A DNA stretch of 64,000 bases. Source: CAILHX01 sp046155285 (lineage in GTDB: Bacteria; Pseudomonadota; Gammaproteobacteria; Burkholderiales; Methylophilaceae). Numbering within the stretch: position 1 is the first letter of the stretch; every line of letters begins with the position of its first letter. The stretch spans positions 186,001-250,000 of the forward strand of contig JBJXEA010000026.1 of assembly GCA_046155285.1 (NCBI GenBank), in the 5' to 3' direction. The notes below the pieces were generated by a model. It had not been told where the DNA came from and did no database searches. It saw only the letters and a list, made by a program, of their open reading frames with translations. This document shows, piece after piece, positions 16,054 through 25,221 of this stretch. Made by a program: the position numbers and the translations under genes.

Positions 16054-17855
16054 GTCGCCTCCAAACTTGCCGCCAGCAGTTCGGCAATATCCAACACCTC
16101 AGGCCTTTCGACGACGCCTTCCAACATCGCCGTGCATTGCGGGCAAGCCACGGCAACCACCTCTGCACCAATCGTGCGAGCATCGTGAATACGAATATCA
16201 GGAATGCGCTGCTTGCCGGGGATGTCGGTTAATGGCGCACCGCCGCCGCCGCCGCAACAGCGGCCGCGCAAGCCGGAGCGCTCCATTTCGCTGACTTGCA
16301 GGCCGATGCTGCGGAGTAGGGCGCGTGGTGATTCTGTTTCATTGTTGTAACGCGCCAAGTAGCAAGGATCGTGATAGGTCAGTTTGCGGGCTTCGTCGGA
16401 TTTGCCTAGTTTTAACTGACCGCTGGCGCTCAATTCGGTCAAAAACTGGCTGTGATGCAGCACTTGGTAGTTGCCGCCTAGTGCGGGATATTCATTTTTT
16501 AGGCTGTGCAAAACGTGCGGGTCGGCGGTAACGATGCGCTTGAATTGCAAGCTGGAAAAAGTCGCGATGTTGCGTTTCGCCAGCAATTGAAACGTCGCCT
16601 CATCACCCAAGCGCCGTGCGGTGTCGCCGGTATCGCCTTCCAAAGCACCCATCACGGCAAAATCTACATTCGCCGCTTTCAGCAACTTGACCAAAGCCCG
16701 CAAAGACCGCTGATAACGCATGTCAAAAGCACCTTCGCCCGCTACCAGCAACACATCCACAGGTGTATGGGGTTCAGCAGTTTTTACCTCCAAATCAATC
16801 GCCCAGTAATAACGTGCTTTGCGGTCAAAGCCGCCTACCGTTGCGGTTTGGCGCAGGTTTTCCAGCGTTTGCGGTGCCTTATTCGGCGCACTGCCTTGCG
16901 TCAACGTGAGATTGCGACGCAAACCGACAATGGCATCCACATGCTCAATCAGCATCGGGCATTCCTGTACGCAGGCTCTACAAGTGGTGCAAGACCACAC
17001 GGTTTCTGCTTCAATAAATGTGGGTACAACAGCTTGGTTGTTCTCGGCCAGGCCTTTAACCAAATCCTGAATCAGCGCTTTTGGATTGAGCGGTTGCCCT
17101 GCGGCATAGGCAGGGCAAGCCGCTTGGCACTTGCCGCACTGCACGCAGGCGTCAAAACTCAAGAGTTGATTCCACTGGAAATCGTTAATTTTGGCGATGC
17201 CGAATTCATTATTTTCTAAGGCTAAAGGCTTGAGCGCTGTTGATAGCTGCCCTGAGAACCTTGCTTGGCGGGGGTGAAACGCTAGGTGTAGCAGTCCGGC
17301 AATCGCGTGTTTCATCGGCCCGCCCAAACCTATGCCCAGTGCCAACTCTGCCGAGCCTGCCAATAGCAACAACAGCGCGATTACGGCGATGCTGTTGGAG
17401 AGCGCCTGAACCGGCAAAATGAGTACAAAAAGTCCCAGCGCAAAGGCCAGCAAGGTGTAGGGAAGACGGCTCCAAGCGCCTAAAGATAGGCGTGCTGGAG
17501 GATTGCGACGGCGTAACCACACGAAAAATGCGCCGACGAACATGACGCCGGTGGCGGCGACAATCGCCCAATTGAGTGCGGCGGAATACAGCATGAAGCC
17601 GTAATTGATGCCGACTAAAATTAGCGCTGCTACCGCGCCGCCTGCCGTAGCGATGTGAGTGCGGGCGATGTAGAGATCACGTGCGACGATGTGGTGTAAA
17701 TCCACGAAATAGCGCTTGGGGATGGTGAGGAGTTGGCACCAGTGCCAGGTGGCAGGTTTGCCTTTGCGCCATAGCTGCGAGCGCCGCCACAAGCCTAAGC
17801 TTAGACTTGCAGTGACTAGCCAGAACAGGGCGGTGATGAAGTGTTGGAACGACAT
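16050..17855 (-). CDS. dgcB: Dimethylglycine demethylation protein, iron-sulfur membrane subunit
   Basis: A 601-residue membrane Fe-S oxidoreductase. About four to five transmembrane segments fill the first 180 residues. Two 4Fe-4S ferredoxin motifs follow (CVQCGKCQAACPAY and CTTCRACVQECPM), then CCG-type cysteine-rich domains (HDPCYLARYNN and RCCGGGGGAP). This layout resembles quinone-linked heterodisulfide-reductase-like subunits. With DgcA and the ETF it demethylates dimethylglycine to sarcosine. The start codon follows the dgcA stop with no gap (TAAATG). The family is required for betaine growth in Pseudomonas; the detailed electron route is inference. Confidence 0.92.
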   Translation of the reverse strand: MSFQHFITALFWLVTASLSLGLWRRSQLWRKGKPATWHWCQLLTIPKRYFVDLHHIVARDLYIARTHIATAGGAVAALILVGINYGFMLYSAALNWAIVAATGVMFVGAFFVWLRRRNPPARLSLGAWSRLPYTLLAFALGLFVLILPVQALSNSIAVIALLLLLAGSAELALGIGLGGPMKHAIAGLLHLAFHPRQARFSGQLSTALKPLALENNEFGIAKINDFQWNQLLSFDACVQCGKCQAACPAYAAGQPLNPKALIQDLVKGLAENNQAVVPTFIEAETVWSCTTCRACVQECPMLIEHVDAIVGLRRNLTLTQGSAPNKAPQTLENLRQTATVGGFDRKARYYWAIDLEVKTAEPHTPVDVLLVAGEGAFDMRYQRSLRALVKLLKAANVDFAVMGALEGDTGDTARRLGDEATFQLLAKRNIATFSSLQFKRIVTADPHVLHSLKNEYPALGGNYQVLHHSQFLTELSASGQLKLGKSDEARKLTYHDPCYLARYNNETESPRALLRSIGLQVSEMERSGLRGRCCGGGGGAPLTDIPGKQRIPDIRIHDARTIGAEVVAVACPQCTAMLEGVVERPEVLDIAELLAASLEAT

Positions 17856-19919
17856 TTAGAAGTCTTTACATAATCGCAAAGCGTCATATATCGCGCCGTG
17901 GATGTTGTGCATAGACACGCAATCACCGACACGGAACAGTAGAAACTCGCCACTTGCCAAGGTTTGGGATAAAGCGGGCTGTGGTTCGGCGGCAAACAAG
18001 CTGGCAATATCGGTCTGACCTCTATTCTTGGAATGGTCTTTCAGCGCCCAATAAAGGGTGGTATTGGGGGTAATGCCGTTCTCAATGACCACTTGATCCA
18101 CTTCGCGTTCTTCCAAAACTTCCGTGTATTCATTGCGCAGTACGGCGATTTTCTTGTCGCCTTCGGCATACACGCGATCCAGCCAATAATTGGGTGTGGC
18201 GATCATGCCTTGCGCGTACATGCGACGGTAGAAGATGGGGAAGGTAGTGCCGCCCACGTCATCGGCGACTTTCACATCTGGCGTGACGATTTCCACCTGA
18301 GAACCGCGACTGGCCATGAAGTCTGCCGTGCCGAATCCTGCGTGCGTGCCTATGGTGTCGTAAAGCAGCACGTTCTTTTTGAGCGCAACTTTTTCCGTCA
18401 AAATATCCCAAGCGCTCACCGCCAAGCCTTGCGCTACGCCCCAAGCGGGCACTTGTCCAGTGTGGCTCAAGCCACCGGTGGCGAGTACCACAATGTCGGG
18501 TTTTTCTGCCAGAATCATCTCGGCATCGGCGGCAATGCCCAATCTGCGGTCAACTTTCAGGCGCTTGGTTTCCATATCAAACCAGCGAATAATCCCTGCC
18601 ATCTGCTCGCGCTGAGGCGCTTTGGCGGCGAGATTGACTTGCCCGCCCACGATTGCATTTTTCTCAAACAAAATCACCTCGTGCCCACGCTCTGCGGCGA
18701 CGCGCGCGGCTTCCAAGCCTGCTGGACCTGCGCCTACCACCACCACTTTGCGTTTTACGCCCGTACTTTTGACCACCCGATGCGGCATGGTGGATTCGCG
18801 CGAAGTCGCCGGATTTTGTACGCACAGCACGTCCTGCCCCAGATATTGGCGGTCTATGCAGTAATTGGCTCCCACGCATTGTTTGATTTGATCCTCGCGT
18901 CCATCGCGTACTTTGGCGATGATGTGCGGATCGGCAATGTGGGCGCGGGTCATGCCCACCATGTCCACCAAGCCGTTGGCTAGAATGCGCTCGGCTTGGC
19001 TGATGTCGCGTATGCCTTGCGCGTGCAAAATCGGCACGTTAGAAACCGATTTGATGCCCGCCGCCAGATTGACAAAAGGCTCCGGCGGCAAGGCCATGGA
19101 CGGCATACAGTTGGTGACTTTGTTATGGGTATCCGCGCCAGAGCCAATCACGCTGATGAAATCAATCAGCCCGCTTTGTGAATAAGTTGCGGCGATTTCT
19201 TTCAGCGTTGCATGGTCAAGTCCGTCGTCGTGGAATTCGTCGGCGCACATGCGTAAACCTACGCAAAAGTCACTTCCCACGGCATCACGCACAGCTTGTA
19301 GCACTTGCAGGCCAAAGCGCATGCGGTTGGTCAAACTGCCACCGTATTCATCGTCACGCTGGTTGGTGCGTGGACTCCAGAATTGGTCGATTAAGTGCTG
19401 ATGCGCGGCGGAGATTTCGATACCATCCATGCCAGCCGCTTGCACGCGTCTGGCTGCAGCAGCGAAATCGCCAATAATCCGTTTTATTTCTTCGATTTCT
19501 ATCGCTTTGGCGTTGCCTCTATGCACTGGTTCACGCACTCCGCTAGGCGATACAAGATGCGGCCACGGATCGCCTGCAAAGGCTGAACGTCGCCCCATGT
19601 GGGTGGCTTGAATCATGATTTTGCTACCGTGCCTGTGCATGGCCGTGGCAAGTTGGGATAGGGGTTCAATCACGCGGTCGGTGGTAAGGTTGACAGGTTT
19701 CCATGAGCCTTGAGGAACATCCAATGAAACCGGGCTGGAACCGCCGCAGATCGCCATGCCTAAGCCGCCTTTGGCTTTTTCTTCGTAGTATTTAATGTAA
19801 CGCTCACCTGGCATACCACCAGCTTCGGCATAGACCTCAGCGTGGGCGGTGCTGTAGATGCGGTTGGGCAACAGCAGTTTGCCTAAGCTTATGGGGGTGA
19901 AAATGTGCGGGTATTGCAT
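17856..19919 (-). CDS. dgcA: Dimethylglycine demethylation protein, flavin subunit
   Basis: A 687-residue protein of the trimethylamine-dehydrogenase/2,4-dienoyl-CoA-reductase family. The N-terminal old-yellow-enzyme barrel has GMDGIEISAAHQHLIDQFWSP and RTNQRDDEYGGSL. The iron-sulfur region around residues 340-365 has CVGANYC, with further cysteines in DVLCVQNPA. The C-terminal FAD/NAD(P) domain begins VVVGAGPAGLEAARVAAERGHEV. It demethylates dimethylglycine to sarcosine with formaldehyde release. AGGAG precedes the ATG, 17 bases after the sdaB stop. Length and order match Pseudomonas DgcA. Confidence 0.94.
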   Translation of the reverse strand: MQYPHIFTPISLGKLLLPNRIYSTAHAEVYAEAGGMPGERYIKYYEEKAKGGLGMAICGGSSPVSLDVPQGSWKPVNLTTDRVIEPLSQLATAMHRHGSKIMIQATHMGRRSAFAGDPWPHLVSPSGVREPVHRGNAKAIEIEEIKRIIGDFAAAARRVQAAGMDGIEISAAHQHLIDQFWSPRTNQRDDEYGGSLTNRMRFGLQVLQAVRDAVGSDFCVGLRMCADEFHDDGLDHATLKEIAATYSQSGLIDFISVIGSGADTHNKVTNCMPSMALPPEPFVNLAAGIKSVSNVPILHAQGIRDISQAERILANGLVDMVGMTRAHIADPHIIAKVRDGREDQIKQCVGANYCIDRQYLGQDVLCVQNPATSRESTMPHRVVKSTGVKRKVVVVGAGPAGLEAARVAAERGHEVILFEKNAIVGGQVNLAAKAPQREQMAGIIRWFDMETKRLKVDRRLGIAADAEMILAEKPDIVVLATGGLSHTGQVPAWGVAQGLAVSAWDILTEKVALKKNVLLYDTIGTHAGFGTADFMASRGSQVEIVTPDVKVADDVGGTTFPIFYRRMYAQGMIATPNYWLDRVYAEGDKKIAVLRNEYTEVLEEREVDQVVIENGITPNTTLYWALKDHSKNRGQTDIASLFAAEPQPALSQTLASGEFLLFRVGDCVSMHNIHGAIYDALRLCKDF

Positions 19920-19936
19920 GGAGATCTCCTACTTAA

Positions 19937-21328
19937 CTAACAAGCGACCACGTTGATGGCCAAGCCCCCCAGCGCGGTTTCCTTATACTTGCTCTGCATA
20001 TCTACACCCGTCTGACGCATGGTTTCAATCACGGCATCCAGCGACACAATATGCCCGCCCTCGTTCATCATCGCCAATCTTGCCGCGTTAATCGCTTTTA
20101 CGGCACCCATGCTGTTGCGCTCGATACAGGGGATTTGCACCAGACCACCTATGGGGTCGCAGCTCATGCCGAGGTTATGTTCCATGGCAATCTCGGCGGC
20201 GTTTTCAATCTGCTCGTTATTCGCCCCCAGCACCGCCGCCAGTCCCCCAGCCGCCATGGAGCAAGACACGCCGATTTCGCCCTGACAGCCCATTTCAGCG
20301 GCGGAGATGGAGGCATTTTTCTTGTATAACATGCCGATTCCAGCCGCGGTGAGCAGGAACTTGATGATGTTGTCCTCAATTTCCTTTTGTGAGCGCATCT
20401 GCTGGCAAAAGCGTATGAAATAACTCAACACTGCCGGAATCACTCCAGCCGAACCATTCGTGGGGGCGGTGACCACGCGTCCACCGCAGGCGTTTTCTTC
20501 GTTCACGGCAATCGCGAAAGCGCTGACCATGTCCATCGCCTGAAAATCGGATGATAGTTTGCCGCCCACGGTGCTGGCTTGCTGATAGATGCGATGGGCG
20601 CGGCGTTTGACGTTGAGGCCGCCGGGCAGCGTGCCTTCTGCTTTTAAGCCGCGCTCAACGCAGTCGTTCATCACTTGCCACACTTGTAGCAGTTTGGCAC
20701 GGAGTGTCACCGCATCAAAATACTGCAACTCGTTTTGCCACATCATCTCGGCGATGCTTAAATTCTGTTGATTACCCATCAGTAGCAATTCTTCGGCGTT
20801 GCCAAAAGCATGGGGCGCGGGTTTGGTGGTTTTAAGTGCGGTGCTGCTGACGATTTCATCAATATCCAACACTGCGCCGCCACCGATAGAAAAATACGTG
20901 TTTTGGTATAGGAGTTCGCCCGCCGTACTGTAGGCTTGCAACACGATCCCGTTAGAGTGCTGTGGCAAGCTGTGGTGGCGGTGAAACATCAAGTCTGTGG
21001 CCGCATCAAACGCGATTTCGTGCTGCCCCATTAGCGTGACGCGACCTGAGTTTTTAATAGATTCAATCAGCGCCCCGATGGCCAGCGGATCAACGCTTTC
21101 TGGTAGTGCGCCAGTCAAACCAGCCAGCACCGCGCCATCCGTGCCATGTCCAATGCCGGTGAGGGCGAGCGAGCCGTATAGGTGGATTTGTATACGTGTG
21201 GTTTGGCTTAAAAAGTGTTGATGCTCCAGTGTGGTCATGAAGCGATTCACTGCCAGCATAGGCCCCACGGTGTGCGAACTGGAGGGACCAATGCCGATGC
21301 GGAACACCTCGAATACGCTGTAATTCAT
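19937..21328 (-). CDS. sdaB: L-serine dehydratase
   Basis: A 463-residue single-chain 4Fe-4S L-serine ammonia-lyase producing pyruvate and ammonia. The N-terminal beta domain starts VFEVFRIGIGPSSSHTVGPML. The alpha domain has the substrate loops NENACGGRVVTAPTNGSAG and MGCQGEIGVSCSMAAGG and the C-terminal cluster region MSCDPIGGLVQIPCIERN. It completes the route from choline: sarcosine to glycine to serine to pyruvate. Its ATG overlaps the soxG stop (ATGA). Serine hydroxymethyltransferase (glyA), needed between glycine and serine, is not in the window. Related Pseudomonas loci also carry this gene with soxBDAG. Confidence 0.95.
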   Translation of the reverse strand: MNYSVFEVFRIGIGPSSSHTVGPMLAVNRFMTTLEHQHFLSQTTRIQIHLYGSLALTGIGHGTDGAVLAGLTGALPESVDPLAIGALIESIKNSGRVTLMGQHEIAFDAATDLMFHRHHSLPQHSNGIVLQAYSTAGELLYQNTYFSIGGGAVLDIDEIVSSTALKTTKPAPHAFGNAEELLLMGNQQNLSIAEMMWQNELQYFDAVTLRAKLLQVWQVMNDCVERGLKAEGTLPGGLNVKRRAHRIYQQASTVGGKLSSDFQAMDMVSAFAIAVNEENACGGRVVTAPTNGSAGVIPAVLSYFIRFCQQMRSQKEIEDNIIKFLLTAAGIGMLYKKNASISAAEMGCQGEIGVSCSMAAGGLAAVLGANNEQIENAAEIAMEHNLGMSCDPIGGLVQIPCIERNSMGAVKAINAARLAMMNEGGHIVSLDAVIETMRQTGVDMQSKYKETALGGLAINVVAC

Positions 21329-21927
21329 GACTGTTTTGTTATACCGAAGCCATAGGGCAGGGCGCTGCGCTCTAAATAGCGCCAGATATAATCTGCAAAG
21401 CTACGACGGAAGATGAGGCAATAGCCCTCGTCCAAACGGTGTAAAAATACGCTGGCTTTACCAAACGTCGAACCGACCACTTTATTTGCGCTGAGCTTGT
21501 GCAGGTCATACACCGTGCAATGCTGCAATACCTCATCTGCATTGCGGCCTTGCACCACAACAGATGTGAATCCTCCTGAATTATCAACCACTTGTGCATG
21601 GATTTCAGAAAGTGTGTGTTCTAGTTTTGCCTGTAACTCGGGGCGTTGCGCGCGCTCGCAAACAATCAGCCATTCGTCAGGGGCTAGCCACAGGATAGAA
21701 CCCCAAGAAGCGTATTCCATAGTACAGGGTTGAGCGGGTATCGCCACTCCTATTGCATCCTTCACAGCCGCTATAAAAGCTGCGTTTTGCAGATTTCCGC
21801 GAAGGCTAATGTAGCCCAGTAATGGAGTTTCATACACCCAAACATTTTTACTGTCGTCTGCAACTGCGGCTTTTGCAGCCAAGTTGAACTGATATAACGG
21901 CGATTGCATGCTGATGAGATTAGACAT
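21325..21927 (-). CDS. soxG: Sarcosine oxidase gamma subunit
   Basis: A 200-residue subunit of heterotetrameric sarcosine oxidase. The family pattern is visible in WLAPDEWLIVC and VDNSGGFTSVVVQG, with the C-terminal RRSFADYIWRYLERSALPYGF. The chosen ATG (21927) overlaps the soxA stop by 8 bases and has GGAG 9 bases upstream; the longer start at 21954 would lie further inside soxA. The gamma subunit packs against the aminomethyltransferase-like end of SoxA and is needed for assembly of the complex. Confidence 0.92.
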   Translation of the reverse strand: MSNLISMQSPLYQFNLAAKAAVADDSKNVWVYETPLLGYISLRGNLQNAAFIAAVKDAIGVAIPAQPCTMEYASWGSILWLAPDEWLIVCERAQRPELQAKLEHTLSEIHAQVVDNSGGFTSVVVQGRNADEVLQHCTVYDLHKLSANKVVGSTFGKASVFLHRLDEGYCLIFRRSFADYIWRYLERSALPYGFGITKQS

Positions 21928-24919
21928 TATGGCGCGCTCCTTCTGCATCAACAAATATGCTTGATACCAACTTGACTTTCACTGCTTTGCCGCCCGCCCA
22001 GGCGTAGAGATTTTCACCATTTTCACGGCGCTTAAAGCCGTCCTTCACCAAGGCTAGCGCAATACTATGTCCTAAGAATGCGCTGTAATAGCTGGAAGTG
22101 ACGTGCCCCAACATTGGCACCGGCGGGGCTTGATCGGGCGCTGCGATGATTTGCGCGCCTTCTTTTATTACTACCATTGGGTCTTCGGTGAGCAAGCCCA
22201 CCAGCTGCTTTCTGTCGGTACGCGCCGTGTCCGACCTCGCCAATGAACGCTTGCCGATAAAATTGTATGGTTTTTTCATGCTCACCGCCCACGCCATGTC
22301 CAGGTCTATCGGTGTCACCGAGCCATCGGTCTCTTGACCGACGATAATGAAGCCTTTTTCGGCGCGAAGTACGTGCATGGTTTCTGTGCCGTAAGGCGTG
22401 ATGTCAAATTCTGCGCCTGCCATCATCAAGGCCTCCCACATACCATTGCCATAACTGGCATCCACGTTGATTTCGTAGGCGAGTTCACCAGAAAAACTAA
22501 TTCGAAAAACTCTTGCTGGAATACCAGCCACAGTGCCATCGCGCCAGTCCATGAATTTGAAATGTTCTTTGGATAAATCAATATCGCTGCACAGCTTGGT
22601 TAATACTTCGCGACTTTTTGGTCCCACCAAAGCTGCGGTTGCCCAATGGTCGGTGACAGAAGTCATATACACCTCTAGCTCCGGCCATTCAGTCTGGTGC
22701 CATTTTTCCAGCCAAGTCATCACGCGGCCGGCTCCGCCGGTGGTGGTGGTCATCAAAAAGTGCGTGTCAGAAATACACGCCGTCACGCCGTCGTCCATCA
22801 CCATGCCTGCTTCGTCCAGCATCAAGCCGTAACGACATTTTCCGGGTGCTAACTGGCTCCAGGCATTGCTGTAGACACGGTTCAAGAATTCGCGCACGTC
22901 ACGGCCACGAATATCAATCTTGCCCAGCGTTGAAGCATCAAGCATTGCCACGCCATTACGTGCTGCTAGGCATTCACGGTTGACGGCGGCGTGTAGGTCT
23001 TCGCCATTTTTAGGAAAATACCACGGGCGCATCCACTGGCCTACGGTCTCAAATTCCGCCCCATATTTCTCATGAGATGGCTGCATCGCGGTATAGCGGC
23101 GCGGTTCAAAGGTGTCGCCCACGTGTGCGCCAGCCAATGCGCCGAACGAGACTGGTGTATAAGCCGGGCGATAGGTGGTGGTGCCGACTTCGGGAATGGT
23201 CTTGCCCAAGGCCTCCGCCGCAATGGCAAAGCCGTTCACATTGGATAATTTACCTTGATCCGTACCAAAGCCCAGCGCGGTGTAGCGCTTGATGTGTTCG
23301 ATGGAGCGATAGTTTTCGCGCACCGCGAGCTGTATATCAGTGACGGCGACATCATTCTGAAAATCGACGAAGGCTTTGTCATGCGTGGGAATGTGAAAAA
23401 TGGCCTGGACGGGGGAAGGCGAATTCTCGAAGGTGTTAAGTGAGATACCACTGGCATCGGCTGTTATACTCAAACTGGCGAGCATTTCCGTGACGGTACT
23501 CACGGTCTTGAGCAAGCTGTCTTGCATGCCAAATGTCCCTGTCACCGCGCCCACGCAATAAATACCATCTTTGGCGCGACCGTTGGGTGAAATTACGAAG
23601 GCGAGGCTATCGTCGCTCCAAGTGGGGCGGCCTCCGTCGTGACAAAACAGATGGACGGTGGGTGACAATCCACCGGAACTGCCAATGACATCGCACTCAA
23701 TGTGAATTTTCTCACTTGCCGCGGGTGCATCTAGCTTGACCAGTTGCGCACCCATCACTGTGTTGCTACCCAAGGCACGACTGATACCGTAACCCGCATA
23801 AACCTTGATGCCTAGATTTTCGAAACGTTTGCCCCAAGCGGGGTTGATGCTGTTTCTGGTGTCGGCCACAGTGATTTTCATTCCGCCCGCTGCTAAATCG
23901 GCGGCGGCTTGATAGGCGCTGTCATTGTTGCTGAGGATCAGTGCGTGTTTGCCACAGGCCACGCCATAGCGGTTGAAATAAGTTGCCAAGGCCGAGCTTG
24001 TCATAATCCCTGGCAAATCGTTATTACCAAATACCAAAGGCCGTTCTATCGCTCCAGTGGCGAGGATGACTTTTTCAGCGCGAATGCGATGCAGACGCTC
24101 ACGACGTTGCTCAGTGTGGCGTCCCGATTGGGGCAAATGATCGGCGCAAAGTTCCACCGCCTGTATCATGTTCATATCGTGCAGACCAAAGGCCGTGGTG
24201 CGGGTGAGCAGCTTGACCTGCAGCTTGTTTAATTCGGCAACGATTTCGTCACACCAAGTTCCAGCGCTGGACGTACCGATTTCTAAGTTTGGCATGGAGT
24301 GACAATAGCCACCAAGCTGTGGCTGATCATCCACCAGCAATACCTTCAAGCCGCTGCGGCCAGCCAACAGTGCCGCCAGCAAGCCATTCGCCCCACCTCC
24401 TATCACCAGCAAATCCACATGATGATGCTTGTGGTCGTAGGTTTCCGTATCGGCTTCCACAGGTGACGAACCATAGCCCGCCGCGCGGCGGATGACGCTT
24501 TCATATATTGGCCAAAGCTTGGCAGGCCATTTGAAGGTTTTGTAGTAAAAACCTGCGGGCATAAAGCGAGAAAATTTGCCACCTATGCTTTTCAAATCGA
24601 AGGACAAGCTAGGCCAGCCACTGGTGCGTTTGGCGATGAGACCATCGTAAAGTTCTACCTGAGTGGCTTTGAGGTCTGGCGTGGTTTTAGCGCCTACGTC
24701 TATTTGTACCAATGCATTGGGTTCTTCCGCCCAGGCACCGACGATGCCTCGCGGTCTGCCATATTTGAAGCTGCGTGCCATAACTTTGACGTTGTTAGCC
24801 AGCAGAGCGGAAGCCAGCGTGTCGCCCTCAAATCCTTGATAGGTTGCGCCGTCAAAACTGAATGAAATAGATTTTTCTGGGTTGATACGGATATGTTGAT
24901 GGAGGATGCGAGTAGTCAT
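21920..24919 (-). CDS. soxA: Sarcosine oxidase alpha subunit
   Basis: A 999-residue subunit. Residues 1-100 form a ferredoxin-like domain (SFSFDGATYQGFEGDTLASA). The NAD-binding domain begins near 165 (LLVIGGGANGLLAALLAGRSG). From about 600 an aminomethyltransferase (GcvT-like) domain extends to the C-terminus, including MLDASTLGKIDIRGRD and FRISFSGELAYEINV. This domain transfers the sarcosine methyl carbon to tetrahydrofolate as 5,10-methylene-THF. The ATG overlaps the soxD stop (ATGA). Length and domain order are those of corynebacterial and Pseudomonas SoxA. Confidence 0.96.
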   Translation of the reverse strand: MTTRILHQHIRINPEKSISFSFDGATYQGFEGDTLASALLANNVKVMARSFKYGRPRGIVGAWAEEPNALVQIDVGAKTTPDLKATQVELYDGLIAKRTSGWPSLSFDLKSIGGKFSRFMPAGFYYKTFKWPAKLWPIYESVIRRAAGYGSSPVEADTETYDHKHHHVDLLVIGGGANGLLAALLAGRSGLKVLLVDDQPQLGGYCHSMPNLEIGTSSAGTWCDEIVAELNKLQVKLLTRTTAFGLHDMNMIQAVELCADHLPQSGRHTEQRRERLHRIRAEKVILATGAIERPLVFGNNDLPGIMTSSALATYFNRYGVACGKHALILSNNDSAYQAAADLAAGGMKITVADTRNSINPAWGKRFENLGIKVYAGYGISRALGSNTVMGAQLVKLDAPAASEKIHIECDVIGSSGGLSPTVHLFCHDGGRPTWSDDSLAFVISPNGRAKDGIYCVGAVTGTFGMQDSLLKTVSTVTEMLASLSITADASGISLNTFENSPSPVQAIFHIPTHDKAFVDFQNDVAVTDIQLAVRENYRSIEHIKRYTALGFGTDQGKLSNVNGFAIAAEALGKTIPEVGTTTYRPAYTPVSFGALAGAHVGDTFEPRRYTAMQPSHEKYGAEFETVGQWMRPWYFPKNGEDLHAAVNRECLAARNGVAMLDASTLGKIDIRGRDVREFLNRVYSNAWSQLAPGKCRYGLMLDEAGMVMDDGVTACISDTHFLMTTTTGGAGRVMTWLEKWHQTEWPELEVYMTSVTDHWATAALVGPKSREVLTKLCSDIDLSKEHFKFMDWRDGTVAGIPARVFRISFSGELAYEINVDASYGNGMWEALMMAGAEFDITPYGTETMHVLRAEKGFIIVGQETDGSVTPIDLDMAWAVSMKKPYNFIGKRSLARSDTARTDRKQLVGLLTEDPMVVIKEGAQIIAAPDQAPPVPMLGHVTSSYYSAFLGHSIALALVKDGFKRRENGENLYAWAGGKAVKVKLVSSIFVDAEGARHNV

Positions 24920-25212
24920 GCTTTTGCCTCCGTTTCGTAAGCTTTTTTGCCTTCAGTCAGGGTCCATACGCCATCTATGGCATGGTTGGCGGTGTTGCGT
25001 TTGACCACGAAAAATTTGCGACAACCGGTGCTATGTCCCCACATTTCCCAATGCCAGCCTTTGGGGTTTTTTTTCATGAATAAATAATCGCCCCACGCTT
25101 CATCGCTCTGTGATTCCGGTTCGGCAGGGCGGGCGATGAAAGCCTCACCGCCGTAGCTGAATTCTTCTTCTTCGCGATCTTCGCAACAATGTGGGCATCG
25201 GATAACAAACAT
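24916..25212 (-). CDS. soxD: Sarcosine oxidase delta subunit
   Basis: A 98-residue zinc-binding subunit. The ligands are visible in CPHCC near the N-terminus and in the conserved HSTGCRKFFVVKR segment, with FIARP and WGDYLFMKKNPKGWHWE as in all SoxD. It stabilises the SoxA/SoxB interface. AAGGA precedes the ATG, 9 bases after the soxB stop. Confidence 0.95.
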   Translation of the reverse strand: MFVIRCPHCCEDREEEEFSYGGEAFIARPAEPESQSDEAWGDYLFMKKNPKGWHWEMWGHSTGCRKFFVVKRNTANHAIDGVWTLTEGKKAYETEAKA

Positions 25213-25221
25213 AGATATTCC

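Noticed and set aside
16506..17219. 237-codon open frame opposite dgcB
   Set aside because: Antisense to the ferredoxin region of dgcB, no ribosome site or known motif.
18033..18983. 316-codon open frame opposite dgcA
   Set aside because: It lies wholly antisense to dgcA, whose protein is family-complete; the frame has no recognisable domain and is rich in His/Arg, as expected for a shadow frame.
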